64,000 nt of DNA, taken from Varanus komodoensis (lineage: Eukaryota; Chordata; Lepidosauria; Squamata; Varanidae). The position numbers were made by a program, and so were the translations under genes. Positions 21,701 through 36,700 of this stretch are shown piece by piece (the stretch's first letter is position 1; every line of letters begins with the position of its first letter). The stretch is from assembly GCF_004798865.1 (NCBI RefSeq), contig NW_025335941.1, forward strand, positions 13,158,066 to 13,222,065, given 5' to 3'. The notes below the pieces were generated by a model. That model searched no databases and had not been told where the DNA came from. It worked only from the letters and a program-made list of their open reading frames with translations.

Positions 21701-24700
21701 AGCTTTAGTAAACATTTTAAGTGCCAAACAAAATAGACGTCTCTTGCAATGCCACCAAAAAGCCAATGAAAATAACCACTTATCAACCACACATGGGAAA
21801 GCATTTCAGAGCCTCTGTGTTACCATGGCTCTGCTCTATATAGCCTTCTACTCCCATACCAATGGGATGCTCAACAAAAATTCTCATGTGAACCCTGGGA
21901 AGTGAACAGAAGGACAAATATAGAACTTCTCCAAAGTACACAGTCCCAAGCCTTAAAAGAGGCAATGCTGTAGCTTGTATTAGGATGTGCAACTAGTGGA
22001 ATATACTTTCCCATCTTGTACTCAACATTTGACTAATTCCACATCTCTTCACTGAGTCCATTACAGTGGCCAAGTCCTGCAATCAGAACAGCACAGAAAG
22101 CAATACTAAAACCTAGAAAGGAGAACTGGTATCCCAATGCAACTAAGAAAATAAGGGCTACAGAGCCCCGATTTCCTCTTTAACAAAGCCAGATCCAAGA
22201 ACTCTTCCAAGATTATGTGGCTGATCAAACTATAGGTACCCATCTATAGCAGCCCCAAAAGTCCTGGATTATCCATCAGCACTGGCCACATACTGAAAGC
22301 ATGTAGCTTTAGTCCTAGTCAAGCTCCATGGTTTTCATAGTGGACACAAAATCCTGAGCTGTGCTGGACTGACCAGGGAAGGCTTGGCACAGATATTGGA
22401 CATTCCAGTCAAGCAGGAGTCTGAAGTACGTAGCAAAATAAAAAGTCAGAATGGATTAGCTTAGCCAGCTACTCCATCGGGCTATGGGTTGCAGAATATG
22501 CTAATAGAAACCCTGGTCTGCCCTGGATCACCACCAATGGGTAAAGTAGTTCTGCCACCATGCTAAAGCTGAGGTAATCAGTGCACAACCTTATTTACCA
22601 CACAATATCAGTCATGAAGAACATGATGCTCTCCACAGCCTCAAAAATAGAGAGGAGCCGCTGTCATCATAAACAAGTTGGACTATATGCAGAAGGCTGA
22701 GAAGTAATTTTCCAATGCTGTATTTTACAGGTCCCTATCCTCAGATCCCATTGATGAATATGAGGTGGCTGTCTCCTATTAAAGGTATTTCCTACAGATG
22801 TACAGAACCAAATCAGAAAGCCTCCATCCAAGCATCCATCCTCTACCTACTCAAAATATACAAACCCTGGATTTTCCCCTGTCAAGCATTAATATTATCA
22901 CTGTGAGGCTGCCTGGCTGCATGAACTCCATTCTTGGACCATATGTACGAATATTCCACCAGGAACCTCACTGATTTCCCAAGGAACATACAATGCACTG
23001 GCATTCTAGAAAAAATCATCCTAGCTACCATGGGTGTTGAGGTTATTTAAACCAACTTCTCTCGCAAAGATGGCCTATGAGCCACTGCAAATACTTTAGC
23101 TTGGGGCTGTATCTATTGCTTGATCAATTACACTGATGTTGGTTGTGGCAGGGCTCCACAGTAAGCCAACATCTTTATAGCTGAGTTGGAATAGCCCTCA
23201 AACCTTTCCTCTGACATCTTTATTATCTAGGTTCATGGAAAGGAACCCTAACAGTTCCTCTATGGCTTCAATAGCTTTCACCTCACAATTAGCTTAAGTC
23301 TTGAAAGATCCACAGAATAGGTCCATTTTCTGGAAACATGAATGGTGCTATACAGCAACTTCATCCTATATCAGAAGCCTACAAACTGTTACATATACCT
23401 ACACACTTCCAGCTTCCACTCAGAAGACATCACAAAATCCATCACCTATGGTCAAGTTCTATGATAGTACCACATCTACTCAGATGTATCAAACAGACAC
23501 ACAGCATATGAATCTAAATCAGCTTAAGAACCTAAATCTAAAATGCATTTCTCAAAATACAATACCCAACAGAACACAGAACCTTCCAGAACACATCTCT
23601 ATTATTTCATGAAAAAGGTGAAAAGATGTGTTCATCTGGTTTTGGGTTGAAAGTTCCACATATTCTACCCCACTGTTATACTACCTTAAATGAATGCTTT
23701 TTTGCATCTATGCAGGACCAAGCATTTCTGGTCAATTACCTTTTTCTTGTTTGGATGATCCAAAATAAACTCTGTTACTCTGCTAAGCAGCTCATCTGGG
23801 CTCAGCTGGCTTTTATTCTTGACTTTTACTTCTTTTATGAAATTCTCAAAATCTGAACTGGAGAATAAAATAGGAAAAATTAATAGGTGCTTTGTAACTG
23901 TGAATACTTCCCGCAGCAACACATCTTAGAAAGCACAATTTTGCAGAAAGCTGGGCTTCATTTTAATTGCACTCATCCTAGAGGATATCTGAATTTTCAA
24001 AATTCAAACCAATTCTGCCAATACTCAAACTGTAAATTCTTCACAGTCATCAAGAATATCCTAATTTTGCACTAACTTCCAAGTGGCATATTTTTAAATA
24101 AAATTAGCCAACTCCTGCTTCAAGTTCAAAACTCAACCACTGAGCCTAACAATAGATTGAAGGATTTTTTTTTCAAGCAGCTTTAGACAAAGTTATGCAA
24201 GGAGCAGGTATTATATATTGTAAACCATGAATTGGGGAACTTCAGACATATGGACCAAATACAGCTACTTAGTTTTCCTTAGACGACAACACTGCCTTTC
24301 ACTGGTCCAACCACTTTAATTGAATCATGTGGTGATTTCCTGGCTTTTGTACAGTCCCTTTCCCTCTTTTAAAAGGTTCAATGCTTCCCCTAGCTACTAG
24401 AAGCAAGAGCTTTAAGCTAAAATATGCCAGTAGTGGGGGTATTTTGGCCTTGCTTCTTTTGCCTTTGCCCCTGCCACCACTGAAATAGCTGCCTCCAAGT
24501 GCATCTGTAGGTTGGTTCTCAAGTCCAAAGAGGTTCCTCACCCCTGTTCCAAACACTGGCAAGACCTAAAACATAACCAATCAGCAATATTAAGTCCTTC
24601 AGGAAATATTGAAAACCAGGAATAAATAATTTTCACAGTAATTGACACTCAGAATGTAAAACCTGAGCTGAATCATATCAGAATCCTGAGAACATTCCAC

Positions 24701-27700
24701 TCAATTTTCACCAACCTACAGAAAGACAAAACCAAATAATGGAACTACTCTCCTGTGGTCTTCCACACAAATGCTATGTGGACCAAAAGGCATTTGTATC
24801 TGAACTGCATGCACCTGGATGATAGATACACATGCAGAGAAGGCATGGCAACTAGGAAACCAGAGTTGCCATAAGATGCTGCGCAGAGAATGGACAAGGG
24901 GGGCAATTTCAGTTCTACAGCAGGAATACAAAACTACTTTTGGGTAGGGGGAGGCATATGATCCTCTCAACCCTCTGTCAAGTGGACATGGCCACCTTGC
25001 CTAATCAACTCAAGCAGTTGATGGAACTTCCATCTGACACTTGGGCCAGTGTTTAGGCTATTGCTTTGATGGGAAGCTACAGAGACAAGGTTAGTTTACT
25101 TGAGAGAAGGAGGTTGGGCATGCAAAAGAGAAGTTGTGGAGTCCTCTTTTCCAACAGGAAGAAGGCATGGTGGGCTAGACAGATGAGGATTCCCCTGCTA
25201 GCATGTCCCAATATGAGAATATCCAGTGTTATTTCAAATATAAGACAGAAGTAGGGCAATGCCTCCAAAAGTGATCAACCAGAAAATCCCAAGATGCCAT
25301 GTGTGCCTGTCTAAGGTGACTGTGGAATGATTCAGCCCTGCAGGCCAGAGGTCCTCCACCCCTGTTCTAAGGGTCCTATTGTTTAAAACAGAGGCACACC
25401 ACTGGAAGAAAATAAAAGAGGATATTCTTATTGTCTGAATATTTGTGTCAGAGTATTTAAAGAGCTAGTAATTTAAATTCACTAGCAAGTCTTATGTAGA
25501 AAAAAGTGGTGGTCTGTGAATGACCAGCCTTCAACATTTTCTCCATGGAAAAATACCTTGTATAGTGTGGAAATATAGTTCTAAGTTGCTCAATTATATT
25601 TTCAGACGCTTTTGGGAGGGGCAGCTTCTTAAAGATTTTAATATGGTCCAATCTTGCAGTCGCTGCTGGTTCCTCTTGAGTGCTGAGTTGTACCTGGGCA
25701 TCCTGCATAGGTCTTCTAGAGTTCCCAGATGACTGTGTTAGACATACTTGATCAGAAAGTGAGCTTTCTTTGCACTGAGAGGGTGCTTCTTTATTTGTAG
25801 AAGGAAGCCTTGAAACTTTACTGGATGCTTTATTTCCAGTATGCATGTTAACTGTAGAGGGTAAAGGACTGTTATCATTCATACTTGAAAATGTAGCAAA
25901 CAAATTAGAGGGCAGGTGTGGAGCTGTAGCTGAATACATTACTATGGCTGGATCATTAATAGGAGGCTTCTCATGGGCTCCCTAGAGAAAAAAAATACCA
26001 CCTATAAGTTCAAAATACTTAAGTAGAATTTTTAAGCATTCCAAAAGTGTTTTGCCATTTCAAAAATGTTTCATCCACGGCAAAACTTGATGCTAAACAT
26101 TAAGACAAAGGACACTGCTTCTGCATCTTTTGCATCATCCAGGCGGTCCATTAATTTATATGAATATCATAATTTTCTTAAGATTTCTGTGCTTATTAGG
26201 AAGACTTTAAAGTTATATTCCCTTACCTCATAGACACCAAACAATACAGCAGAACAGTGCCTGAGGTGTCCTGGCAAAGTATTTTAGCACCTCACTGCCT
26301 TTCACCTTGGGCTGAAAGGCCAAGCCCACGTGTGATGCACAGAGACCATGACAAAGAATCATCATAGTCTGGTTTCTACTTCATTGTCCCTGGGCTCATC
26401 AATTAAGTTCCCATTGTGTTGTAACAATTTGGTTGAACAGCTAAAGGTAAGCAGTTGGGAGAGGACTCAGCCCACTTTGCCTCCCTTTGGCTCTTCAAGG
26501 AAGTAAGTGGTAATGGCTCCACAAACTGGCTCCTTGGAGTTGTGTTCCACCACAAGAAAGGCAGCTGCAAGGAATCATTAGGAGGTGATACTGCAGCTCC
26601 TCTTTCCCCTATCAAAAGAGATATTCCGGTGTATATGCATTAGGAAAGAAGGAAAGTCAACTTTGGCTTCTTTCCAGTATTTTTACAACCTGAGGTTCAT
26701 TCTAACCTGATCTCCATTTCTACATCAGTCTGTGAATTTAAAGAAACCTGTACCAACCTTCATACATATTTCCATGCAGCCCACCCTAAATTGTTTGTGT
26801 TACATTCACCAACACATGCAATTTTTGAACACATTTCCTCTTATATGCATAGTATGAAGTAGTTTTTCAATTGGATACCTGGCCAGCAAAAAAAAAATTA
26901 ATATTGAACTGTAACTGCATTTAGGTTTGTATATTGATCTAGGAAGTACAAATTAAGTCAGTCTTCACTAAAATACAAACCAAACAAATTTCTCTCCTAT
27001 CCCTAATATATACATTGAATGCTTACTTGAACAAGATGAAAGTGCTGAACTGCCTTTTAAAAAATATGATAGTTACAAGATTGCCTTAACACCTCCAATA
27101 TGTAATGCTGAAAAGGTAGCTTTGAAGCAAAACACCTGCAAAATACTTACTAATGATAGACCAACTGGGGGTTCAAGTTCTGCAATTTTCACAGCAGAGA
27201 TACTACTGAGAGAAGCACCATTTTTCACCATACAAATTCTTTCTTCAAACTGACTCTACAAAAAGGAGGAAGTGGGACATTCAGAACTCACCACAAATAG
27301 TTAATTATCTAATATATTCAGTTTAAGGTAAAAAAAATCAAATCTAGAAATAGGATCTCTACAGCTAGACAACTGATAGTTTAGGTCAGGGGTCCTCAAA
27401 CCTTTTCAACACAGGGTCAGTTGAAAGGTGCCGGCGGTGGGCATGGGCTGCCAAGGTGGTGCCGGCAGGGGGCACAGGCCGGTGAGGGGGCGGGGCTCGT
27501 GCACAGCGGGGCAGGCGGGGGGCGTGTGGGGTGAGGCAGCAGCTTGCTTGCATGGAGATCGTTTTCTCCAAGTGAGTCCACAACGATCTCCGTGTAAGCA
27601 AGCTGCTGCCTTACCACGCACCCAGCAAGTCCAAAACCCTGAGGCGGGCTGGATAAATGGGTGTGGTGGGCTGGATTCAGCCCGTGGGCCGAAGTTTGAG

Positions 27701-30700
27701 GACCCATGGTTTAGGTAAATCTTCTGGGTAGGATTTCTGCAGCTAGACAACTGACATTTTAGGTAAATCATCTGGGTAGAACTATTTGAGACCTCATACG
27801 GACTTCCAAGAACTTCAGGATAGGATTCTACATAAGCACTAGTTTGACTAATTCCAGATCACTGCAAATTTGGGATGCATGTATTGCTCACAGCAGTCAA
27901 AAGAAACAATATACAGCACTTTAAACTTGGTTTAATATGCTGATGTAAAAAAAAAAGCTTAATGCATTCATATACAGTCACTTTGTTCCTCTCTATCTAC
28001 ATGAGAAAACAAACCAGGAAGCTGTAGTTACATACAATTTCTTGTTATGTCCAAACCAGAAAAACTCTGCTTAATGTCTTCCAAACAAACCAGCATATAC
28101 AGACACAATTAAAAGCAGCCTTATTCTGCTCACCCATTAACCATGGCTTCTGGTTCAGAAGTATCAGGAAGCTATATTTAACTGCAGCTTTCTGGTCTGT
28201 TTTCCAGCTTACTCAAAAGGAAAGCAAAGAGGCTAAGTACAGATGTATGAAGCTTGTTCTGATCGTTCAAACACAGCCCTTGTCAATATAATCAACTAAG
28301 AGTCAAGTCACTCCTACCATGAAGATAAGCCTATATAATTTGTATCTTTTACATGTTTACAACAGACATACCTCTGTCTTCCTGATTTCTTCCTTGATCT
28401 TAGAAATGAAGGACTCCCAAGAATCAATTTGTAACTTTGACTGAGACACGGTGGAGCGGCTGAAAAATTACACATTTTTAATACTATACCATTGTGATAA
28501 TTTGACAATAACAGCATGTCCAAGGAAAAATGCTACTACAAACAACAGTCAACTTTGTTATCCATAGAAAATATTTTACATTTACTAGCTAGTTTTAAGA
28601 AGCAAGTTCAGTATAACTGTAGACATTATTCTAAATATGTATACCCAGCAATAGAACATATGCTCTAGTCTGAAGTACTGGAATGTGTAATATTTTAAAG
28701 CACAACCCCTTCTGTTAATGTTGAGGTGTCTAAAAAGAAGACCCCCACTCTATGGTGCATGTTTTAACATGGTGAAAGGGCTTCAGAGTGTTAGAGAAGC
28801 TCAGAGTAAGGCCACCAGGAGGGTTACCCAAGGCAGACTGGTCAAAACTCTGACCAAAGGCAAAGATGCAGCTACCTTCTTTGGATTAATGGTTACATCA
28901 GCAGAAGAGAATGGGGACAGAGGAACTTCTGGAGGACAATTACGGTAGTTAAAGATGAAGCTGGGGGAGGAAGCATCACAGAAAACTGCAGTGATCCTCA
29001 AGCTATCCCTGGTTAGTACTGGGCGGAAAAAAGCAATAGTAAAACACTTATTTTTTTTCCTTGAAAACCCTATAATACAACAAAATGAAACAAGATATAG
29101 TGACAGAAGATAAGCACTGAATTACCTACTGTGAAAGAGCAAAGGACGAGTACATATAGTACTGTCGCTAAAGAGATCAAAACCAAGAGGAAGTCTAGTG
29201 GCAGACATGAGAAAGTAGTTCACTCCATACTACTCCATCTTCATACACAGGACCACATAAACCAATTATTAGGAGAACCGGCAATACAGAAGCTCATTTT
29301 ATTTTATTGTCATTTATGTAATTGAGTTCTAATGGCCAGTGATCTCCAGAGTTTATATGCATATAAACGATATGCCCATGTTTCTCCCTGTGATCTGAAT
29401 GGCAACCTCCCCATATCTGGTGCCATCCAGACATTTTGGATTACACCCACCAACATTCCTGAGCACTTCCCCTACTGACTGATGCTTATCGAAGTCACAG
29501 TCCAAATTATCTGGAGTGCATCAGGCTGGAGAAGAATTTATGGAAACTTATGATTACACAAAGAAGCAAGATAATGATCTGGTGAATCACCCCCAATTTA
29601 ATATTGCCTAATCCACAGAAGCAACAGATATCAACAGGTACAAAAAAATCCAAAAACCATAAAAGTCTGATGCCAGGAGCTCCTGGTTGCACAAAATTGG
29701 TTATGGTAACAATATACTGCCCAAAGAGTCATTAGTTAAGCACACATTACATCTTTATATAACAGTAGCTTCAGTTGAAAAAAAGGCAGACAAAGTTCTG
29801 GTTTTTCTTTTGAAGGATCTTTCAACAATTCTTTCTACAAGTCTTATTAAACTGAATCTGTTGTAGCTTATTCATACACTTTAAGACATACCTAGTCATG
29901 AACTTAAGGTATTTAAGATTGGCTTCTGCATTTCTTGCTCTTCTATGTAATTTATATAATTCAGTCTCTTTCCAGTTTTCAAGCACTGACACCTAAAATA
30001 AAATTCACTGAGTTTTAAATCAAAACATTTAGCTGGACAAAACAATGAATCAATCTTAATTCTCTAAGGGACAACTAATCCTAAACATTTCTTTCCACTC
30101 ATCTGCTTGTAACATTATTACATTTAATGAGGGTACATGGCCCTAGTGACTGGAACTGTTATTTTGTTCTGCACTACTAACTTATGTTCAGTTCAAGTTC
30201 ATTAGAAAGGAAGGGCACTCTATTAATCTAGATCAGTGATTCCCAAAGTAAGTGGTACTGGGGGCAGTAGAAAGATCCGGGGGTGGTGGTGTGGTGATAG
30301 GTCTATTGTTTTACTGCAAATTTAAAACAACCAAATACAAAAAAGAGGCATAAGGGCTCTAGGGTTATCACCTAAGAGGAAAGGGGTCACCAGCCCAAAA
30401 ATGTTTGGGAACTATGACTCTAGATGCATAATAAATGTGCCCAGATTATATTGAGATAATGATAAGTCTAAGAATACATATTCTAAATCCAAATGATGTT
30501 GATTGTTTTAATGTAGTAAAGCATCGAAACAGCAAGAATAAACAATAAATTCAAATTATTATAATGGCTTACAGGATAAAGCAGGTTTCATTATGACTTA
30601 CCCAGAATGTGCCAAAACAAAAAAACACCCTTCAGGGCAGAATTTTAAAAACATTACACCAGTGCAAAAACAAAAATTTTAAGACTGTGTAGGAGCAGCC

Positions 30701-33700
30701 ACAAATGAAAAGCAAAAACCAACCAGACAAAAGTTAACTGTACTGATCATGATCTAAATGTTTATCTAAATAGAAATGAATCAAATTATACAAATGTCCT
30801 ACAGAACCGTTCTGACAGCCTCTTACAAAATAATTCTTTGAGGTATGTGTGTGATATACTTTATGCTTAGATGTTTTTCCACACTAAATAGAGAACCATT
30901 CTACCCAATGTTGCAAAATAGGTTTTTTAAAAAGCATGAAATATTTGACTTTAAAGGTTTTGATAAAGTATAAACCCAAAGTCAGTCAGTTCTAGATACG
31001 TGGAGGAAAGACAGAGAACATTCAAGAGGTTCTTGCTCAAATGCATTGTTTTGAGTCTCAGTGTATTAGCAAACTCCAAATAGTATGCCTTCCCTCTAGA
31101 ACAGACACAGTGTTATATTTTCCATGAATCTTTTAGGCAAACAACAACAGATTGTGAAGGCAATGAACAGTGGACAGGACTCTGAGACATAAAGCAAGGT
31201 TCTAGTATAGTATCTTTTACCTCTGCTGCAATAGCTCGCTTAACACACTCCTGGTGGTCATTGTGACTTTTCTTTATAAGTTCTTCCATTTTTACTTTTT
31301 CATTTTCAGACTTATTACTGTGGAGTAAATGCAAAGGCTGTTAGCAGTACTTGAACATATTGCCCTGCCTATCTTGGAGGACTGAATTAAACATTAGAAA
31401 TAGCTTAGCAATTTGTTATTTCCTAGCATGTGTAAGTGGCAACAAATAATGGATGTGTAATTAGGACTAACCAACCATGCAAGCTTAATCTGATTTATAG
31501 GGTAATGTTTTGCCTTATAACTTCCAACAAGGAAACAGACTGGATTCTCCTATTACACAAGCTCTTTAGGGGTTGGATGAATTCTTAGCATTCAATGAAA
31601 GCTATACAGCTCCCCACTCCCAATAATGATGATCCTGCTTTTAATGTCCAATTAAAAACCATTTTAAAGCAAATTTAAATTTACCTGATCTCAAGGAAGT
31701 CATCCAAATATCGTTTGTACTGCTTATCCTTCTCATCATTATTTCTTGTATATCTGTTTTGTCATAAAGATAAATGTTAGAAAAAAGAAAGAAAACAAAC
31801 CTATGGAACACAAAACTGGGCAATCACACCCAATACACAGCATTTTGGAAGCAGGCAGCTATTCACTTTTTCTCCCAAAACTCAACATTCTTTTTAGAAG
31901 ACCAAGTTCTCTGCATCAAGCGGTATGACACAAGCCACAAAATATAGAACATTTAACCAACCAGAAACAGAGTAAAACACATGGGTATGGAATTGGATGA
32001 TAGTTAGAATTTGTTAAGAAAAGTTGAGATATAAAAAAGAACCATTAAAAGGTTCACACTAGAAAATTATGGAAAACAAACAATTCAAAGCTGCAGACAC
32101 TGAGTACTATGGACTGTTGACAATTTCTGCAAACTGCAGTGAAATAGCCAGTTTAATAACTGACTAATGAAACCTACTACAAAGTTCTTCCACAGAAATA
32201 TAGCCTACACTGGAAGCAAGAACAGAATCAAGATCAAATAAATGAGGAGCCATGGATCAATAGCAGCAAGTATAAGTATAGTGGGTGAAGCTGAGTGGCA
32301 TCATGCCTTCACAAAGTATTCATGTAGTCTCATAAGGGCGGTGTAACACAGCAAGTACCGGTGCTTAATCGTCTTATTATCTCCACTGCCTTCTTCAAAT
32401 GGAGGCTAACAGGATTCATTTCAACAAGTGAAACTATCAGTGCAACTCCATGCAAATTTAGACACTTTTTGGTAAACATGTCTAAGATGACTGTAACTAC
32501 TAGAGGCTGCCCATCTTTTATATGTAGCTTGTGCAATCAAAAACGAGATGAGATGTCAAACAAATAGAATTTCCATATTAATGCAGAACTTTTACATCTG
32601 GAAATACAGAGAGGACCAGAGGAACACTACACAAGCAGCATTATTACTAAATGCTGCTGATTATTATTGTCAAGTTTAAAGCAGGTGAATTACGCTGAAT
32701 ATTCAGATACTAGTTGAAATCTACAAAATATGGGAGGATTTACATAGCTTCCCTATCTCCATCCTCATTCCCACATCCCACAAACCTGTTTTATTTTTGG
32801 AATAAACTTACATTTCATTGGTTTCTGTTAACTTCCTTACTTTAGTCTTTCCTACTTTTAATCTCTCTTGATTTTCCTTTTTTTCCTGCTGCCATCTTTT
32901 CATTTCCATTTCTACATCTTGGTGAAACCAATCCAGTTCTTTTTTGGTAAGCTATACAACAAAAGTAAAGAAATTAGATACTTTTCTAAAAAGATATCCA
33001 AGTGACAAAGAACTGAGTTACAAAAACAGAATTTATGAATGGTTCTGATTACATGTTTCTAAATAATGCAATAATTAAAATGACATTTTAAACTCTAGAT
33101 AGAAAAAAATGCTGCTGGAGCTAGGCTTTATAGCCAGAACTAATACAATGATCCTGAATACAATTTTTTGAACCTAAAGGATATATATTCCAGCAATTTT
33201 AGTGGCATGTACTTCCATATTAAGTTTTGGATCCAAATGATATGGGTTGGATCCAAAGAGTGAAAGGAAAACAACTTGTAACACAGTTTTGCAAATGTTG
33301 ACACAATGCTATAATAAACAGGTTTGATGACAGCTCTCTAGCTTGCAGAAAGGACAACACAAGCAATTCTGTTGGTTTAGTATCACATCAAGCTGTAAGC
33401 AATATGTAAAACAGCCCTTCCCTGAATAGGAGGACACCTCTGGATCCAACTGAAGTTTAAATCTGAACTGAATGGATAGCCAGTTTTCCTTCCCTTCATA
33501 AGCATAATTGCTTACCATTTAAGAAAATTACCTTGTTTCCTTCAATAAGAAGTAATAACTCATCTTCTAAAACACTAATTTCTTTGGCGCTTCGACTTTT
33601 AAGCTGTTCATATTTTTCACTTGCTTCTTTAAGTTGTTCTTGTAGTACCTGGTGTTCTTTTTCCATACGTAACGTATCACCCTGAAAAAGCACAGATTAT

Positions 33701-36700
33701 CGAGTGCTTAATGCTACGTTAGGACCTCTATATGAAAGAACAGCTGATTTAGGATTGTTCTTGCTGCTATAATGGAAAAAGATCTACACATGCTCCTTTC
33801 TACAGTATTTTTTTTTTTCATTTTTCAAGCCAGAGATACCATTAGTGATTCCTCCAGGCAATGAGGCTTAGAGGACAAGCAGACCCCTAGAGGAACACCC
33901 CAAAGAAACCCAAGGAGACACCAAAGACTGGATGCCACGTCATCACAGGAAGTTCTTCATCCCTACACTAAATCAATGGAAGAATAGCATTACATGTAAT
34001 TTTAGATATCCATGTCTCCAGGAATTCATAGTCCAATTGGAAAACTTAAAATAACAACATGGTAAGTAAACATGCACATATTTTTAAAACAACCTAAGAG
34101 TGCCTCTTTGCAGCTAAGCTATTTATAGGAACATCAGTTTCTTCAGTTACTAGAAATGATCCAGTTTAAGATATGCTTTTGCTCTGTCATGGGGCCAGCT
34201 GTGAATATCCACTCCTTTACTTACTTGTTGAGTTTCATATGGTTGGAGAGGTAAAGTATTAACTCCCTTGTCTGTTAGTTCTTGATCTACCTAGAATACA
34301 CAGAACCAGAAATGGTTTGAACAGATTAGTTAATTCCATCAATCCATGGGCACTGCACTTTCCAACAGGTCTGATCTGTTACAGAATATACACAGAGCTC
34401 TAACACTAATGAATTAATACCCTCAACTAGAAGAATAAACAAATGTAACTGTGTGGCAGAGCAGAACTAGAGCTTACTACAGAGAGGAGTCTGTTGAAGA
34501 GCCTTATTTCTTCCCTAGAAGCAGCACCTGCAAAAGAAAAGTGCCATAGTGTGCTATAAAAGGCTTTGTTCTGTGGAATCTGGGAGAATAGGAAGAACCA
34601 GGAACAAGCAAGTGCTTTCTAATAATAAAGAATGTTATTTTGCTTGGCTGCTACTGCTGCTCAGTAAATATGTACACAGTTGTAGCATTTATTTCCCCAC
34701 TGAGGAAATAACTTTTTAACTTCTGGTTGAAGCTAAATATGCAGGCCCACCACCACAAACTGCAGTAATAAAAGCAGAATCAATAAGGTGAGCCAGTGCT
34801 TTGTAGTCCCTGAACACAAGCACCTAATTTTGAATAAAACAAAAATGCTTTCTGGATGATCTCCAAAACAATTGTGAATGCTGTGTTGCTATCTACAATC
34901 ACTGTATGTGTGTGTTTGTCTGTGTCCTAGTCCCACAGCAGAAATGAGTTTGCTTGTAAGTGCTGGCCCCTTCTAGGCCAACACAAGTGCACAGCAAAGC
35001 AAGCACACAATGCAACAGACTATAACACAGAGAGGGAGATATAAAATGTAGCAAGAACACAGGAGTTAAGCTTGGCTTAGGCCTGGTTTTATACCAGACA
35101 GCAAACACTGAAGGATACCTTTTCTCCTCCAATCTGCCCCTGGCTATCCACACTCCAGGTTAGCAGACCAGAGGAGTGGACTACAAGCAGCACAATATCA
35201 TAGAAATAAGGACTTAGGCAGCAGCCACCATGCCACATTCCTTATTTGTACCCTCCCACTTCAAGCACTAGGTAGAAAGATGTCCCAACTCAAGGCTGCA
35301 GTTTACAGAACAGGGCTTAGGAAAGTAGGACTGCTTACCTGTAACTGTCATTCTGTCAGTGGTTATCTGAGCATTCACACATATAGGCTCTCTGCATGTG
35401 TGGAGCTTGTTCAAGAAAATAATCAAAATGTATAGCTACAGAGTGCAGAGGAGGAACTTCCCAATGTACTCATGATAGTGGGTACTATCTCCGGCACACT
35501 CAGCAGTCTAATCTGATAGCTGCTCATTTTTTGACCTTTGGCTGAGGGCCACAGATTGCCCACTGGCTATACAGGAACCCAATGAATTTGATTCTACAGC
35601 AACATAAGACCAGCATAGCCAAATGCAAAATTAACTACACACAGTTAATTTGAATCATTATTTTGCCTCTGAGCCACTTTACATGTTTTCTCTATAAAGA
35701 ACGTGTATAAAACAAGAGAAATATGTACACTACCATATGTGATGATCATGTGCCATTTGGTGAGTGACAATTCAGGAAGCTGAGACTGGCAGTGAGTAGA
35801 TCTGGTAGAGCAGTAATGTGTGAGAGCTTATACACGGCTGGGAACATGAGTTTTCTTCCTATACCAGTATACTTCTACAAATAGGCAACACAAGTAAGGG
35901 CTATTTAGAAGAAAGATCTTAATGCCCCTGATAACCACGATGGGGTGGTCACTGACCCCGAGCCAGACATCCTGGAGTATGAAGTCAAATGGGCCTTAGG
36001 AAGTCTTAGCAACAACAAAGCTAGTGGAGGAGACAGTATTCCAGCTGAGCTATTCAAAACCCTAAAAGACAATGCTGCTAAAGTGCTACACTCAATATGC
36101 CAGCAAATTTGGAAAACTCAAAAGTGATCATAGGATTGAAAAAGGTAAGTTTACATTCCAATCCCAAAGAAGGGCAATGCCAAAGAATGTTCAAACTACC
36201 ACACCACTGCACTCATTTCACATGCTAGCAAAGTTATGCTCAAAATCCTACAAGCTAGGCTCCAGCAGTATGTGGACCAAGAACTACCAGAAGTACAGGC
36301 AGGGTTTCGAAGAAGCAGAGGAACTAGAGATCAAATTGCCAACATATGCTGAATCATGGAAAAAGTTAAGCAGTTCCAGAAAACATCTACTTCTGCTTCA
36401 TTGACTACGCTAAAGCCTTTGATTGTGCGGATCACAACAAATTGTGGGATGTTCTTAAAGAGATGGGAGTACCAGACCATCTTATTTGTCTCTTGAGAAA
36501 CCTGTATGTGGGTCAAGAAGCAACAATGAGAACTGGACATGGAACCACTGATTGGTTCAAAATTGGAAAAGGAGTATGGTAAGGCTGTATATTGTCCCTC
36601 TGCTTATTTAACTTATATGCAGAGCACATCATGAGAAAGGTGAGGCTAGATGAATCACAAGTTGGAATTAAGATTGCCAGCAGAAATATCAACACCTTAG

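Noticed and set aside
27386-27771. ORFs of 70-121 codons on both strands
   Set aside because: They fall within the hAT element; high GC removes stops by chance.
35330-35420. GCTTACCTG as a U1 snRNA-like remnant
   Set aside because: Only about nine bases match, and no further U1 sequence follows.
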